64,000 nucleotides of DNA from Edwardsiella ictaluri ATCC 33202 (GTDB lineage: Bacteria > Pseudomonadota > Gammaproteobacteria > Enterobacterales > Enterobacteriaceae): the NCBI RefSeq assembly GCF_000264785.1, contig NZ_AFJI01000081.1, positions 124,001-188,000 of the forward strand, read 5' to 3'. The translations under genes were made by a program, and so were the position numbers. The notes under the pieces are model-generated. The model ran no database searches and was not told the origin of the DNA. It saw nothing but the letters and a program-made list of their open reading frames with translations. This document shows positions 62,723-64,000 of the stretch, in pieces (within the stretch, counting starts at the first letter, position 1; each line of letters starts with the position of its first letter).

Positions 62723-63985
62723 ATGACAGATTCCAACCATAGCCTAACGCGCCGCCGCCTGTTGCAGGCTGCCGCGGCCACTTGGTTCCTTAGTGTCAGC
62801 CGCGTCGGTTTCGCGGCTTCCGCACAGGTGATCGCCGTGCGAGTATGGCCATCTTCTACCTATACCCGGGTCACGTTGGAGTCGAGTCATCCGCTCAAAT
62901 ACAAGCAGTTTGCGCTCAGCAACCCCGATCGTATTGTGGTGGATATTCAGGGTGTGCATCTCAACAGCGTTCTGAAAGGGATCGGCCATCAGGTACAGGG
63001 GGGCGATCCCTATCTGAAGCATGCCCGGGTTGGCCAGTTTGATCAAAAGACGGTACGCCTGGTGCTGGAGCTGAAGCAGAATGTCAGCCCGAAGGTGTTT
63101 ACCCTGTCACCGGTCGCTGAATTTAAGAACCGCCTGGTGGTGGATCTCTATCCGGTCGCCGGTTCTCCCGCCGCGCGGATGGATGACGAGGATGATCCGC
63201 TACTGGCGCTGTTGGAAGATTATAATAAGGGGGATCTGGAGCGATCCCTGCCTAAGGCTGGGCCGCAGAAAGGCAAGGCTGGACGCGACAGGCCCATCGT
63301 CATCATGCTCGATCCCGGCCACGGCGGCGAAGATCCCGGAGCCATCGGTAAAAACCGTACCCGGGAGAAGGACATCGTGCTGAAGATAGCCCATCGCCTC
63401 AGCGCGCTGATTAAGCGTCAGCCGAATATGCGGGTGTATATGACCCGCTATGAGGATGTGTTTATTCCGCTCAAGGTGCGGGTGGCCAAGGCGCGCCGTC
63501 AGCGCGCCGATCTGTTTATATCCATTCACGCCGATGCGTTTACCAGCCGGACAGTGCGCGGCTCGTCGGTCTTTGCGCTGTCAACCAAGGGGGCGACCAG
63601 CACTGCCGCGCGCTATCTGGCGCAGACGCAGAATGAGTCGGATGAGATTGGCGGGGTAAGCCGCAGCGGCGATCAGTATCTGGACCACACGATATTCGAT
63701 CTGATGCAGACGGCGACCATCAATGACAGCCTGAAGTTTGGCCGCGAGGTACTTAATAGGTTGGGGCGGGTCAATCGACTGCATAAGAATCGTGTCGACC
63801 AGGCCGGCTTTGCGGTGCTGAAGGCGCCGGATATTCCGTCGATTCTGGTGGAGACGGCCTTTATCAGTAATGTAGAAGAAGAGCGGCGTCTGCGCACCAG
63901 CGCATTTCAGCAGCAGGTGGCCGAGTCGATTCTGGCGGGGATTAAGGCCTATTTTGCCAGCGGAGCGCAGCTGGCAAAGCGTTGA
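62723..63985 (+). CDS. amiC: AmiC, N-acetylmuramoyl-L-alanine amidase
   Basis: AmiC is a periplasmic zinc amidase that cleaves septal peptidoglycan for daughter-cell separation, activated by NlpD. The 420-residue precursor has a Tat signal ([16 protein letters not shown]. coli AmiC is Tat-exported), an AMIN domain (about 36-135) for septal targeting, a linker, and the amidase_3 domain with [19 protein letters not shown] and VETAFISN holding the zinc ligands and catalytic glutamate. It is divergent from argA. The stop at 63983-63985 leaves 15 bases of the window. Confidence 0.97.
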   Translation: MTDSNHSLTRRRLLQAAAATWFLSVSRVGFAASAQVIAVRVWPSSTYTRVTLESSHPLKYKQFALSNPDRIVVDIQGVHLNSVLKGIGHQVQGGDPYLKHARVGQFDQKTVRLVLELKQNVSPKVFTLSPVAEFKNRLVVDLYPVAGSPAARMDDEDDPLLALLEDYNKGDLERSLPKAGPQKGKAGRDRPIVIMLDPGHGGEDPGAIGKNRTREKDIVLKIAHRLSALIKRQPNMRVYMTRYEDVFIPLKVRVAKARRQRADLFISIHADAFTSRTVRGSSVFALSTKGATSTAARYLAQTQNESDEIGGVSRSGDQYLDHTIFDLMQTATINDSLKFGREVLNRLGRVNRLHKNRVDQAGFAVLKAPDIPSILVETAFISNVEEERRLRTSAFQQQVAESILAGIKAYFASGAQLAKR

Positions 63986-64000
63986 CGGCGGAGCGGTTGG

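Noticed and set aside
1..64000. tRNA, rRNA, insertion sequences, prophage or toxin-antitoxin genes
   Set aside because: I looked for tRNA-like terminal sequences, transposase motifs, integrase motifs and small paired operons and found none I could support.

Overview
This window is a chromosomal segment of a gamma-proteobacterium of the order Enterobacterales. Protein after protein matches the Escherichia coli families along its full length, and the gene order follows two E. coli chromosome blocks. The first block runs ampD-ampE-aroP-pdhR-aceE-aceF-lpd-acnB-yacL through hpt-can-yadGH-yadI-yadE-panDCB-folK-pcnB-gluQ-dksA-sfsA-thpR-hrpB-mrcB. The second runs iap-ygbE and then lgt-thyA-ppdAB-ygdB-ppdC-recC-ptrA-recB-recD-argA-amiC. 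The two blocks are far apart in E. coli and joined here. The GC-rich coding DNA, the junction and the gene losses fit a Hafniaceae-type genome such as Edwardsiella; that genus assignment is my inference and was not tested by a search.

Layout. 1-9.9 kb: the end of ampD and ampE, the aromatic amino acid permease aroP, and the pyruvate dehydrogenase operon pdhR-aceE-aceF-lpd with a perfect PdhR operator. 10-19.6 kb: acnB, a yebE-like gene, yacL, a broken yddG-like exporter, yacC, hpt, can, an orphan CreB-like response regulator with a degenerate receiver, and the ABC exporter yadGH. 19.7-25.2 kb: a decaying N-acetylgalactosamine (aga) phosphotransferase locus. It has a yadI-type EIIA, the repressor agaR, an agaS that has lost its SIS core, intact EIIB/EIIC/EIID genes, and wrecked agaF and aldolase (kbaY/agaY) genes. 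25.3-28.1 kb: yadE, then about 1.1 kb of decayed DNA with a 54-bp tandem duplication. 27.8-35.2 kb: a minus-strand run panD-panC-panB, folK-pcnB, gluQ-dksA, sfsA and thpR. 35.3-40.3 kb: hrpB and mrcB. 40.4-43.1 kb: a general porin with an AT-rich upstream region and a DUF2076 protein. 43.3-45.1 kb: iap and ygbE, adjacent where cysDNC sits between them in E. coli. 45.6-49.3 kb: lgt, thyA and the pseudopilin-like operon ppdA-ppdB-ygdB-ppdC. 49.3-61.1 kb: recC-ptrA-recB-recD. 61.2-64 kb: divergent argA (tandem ArgR boxes) and amiC.

Most of the window is conserved housekeeping: pyruvate to acetyl-CoA and citrate isomerisation, pantothenate and folate precursors, RNA polyadenylation, stringent response, peptidoglycan synthesis and cell separation, lipoprotein maturation, thymidylate supply and double-strand-break repair. 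The unusual biology is in gene decay and rewiring. The aga locus keeps a sugar permease but has lost its own EIIA and its catabolic enzymes, and a neighbouring EIIA gene might still serve it. The CreB-like regulator lacks its phospho-acceptor aspartate. The dihydrolipoamide acetyltransferase has two lipoyl domains instead of E. coli's three. pcnB keeps an AUU start codon. Several long perfect hairpins sit in leaders or between genes. No tRNA, rRNA, CRISPR array, intact insertion sequence or prophage was found, and no clearly new multi-gene system.
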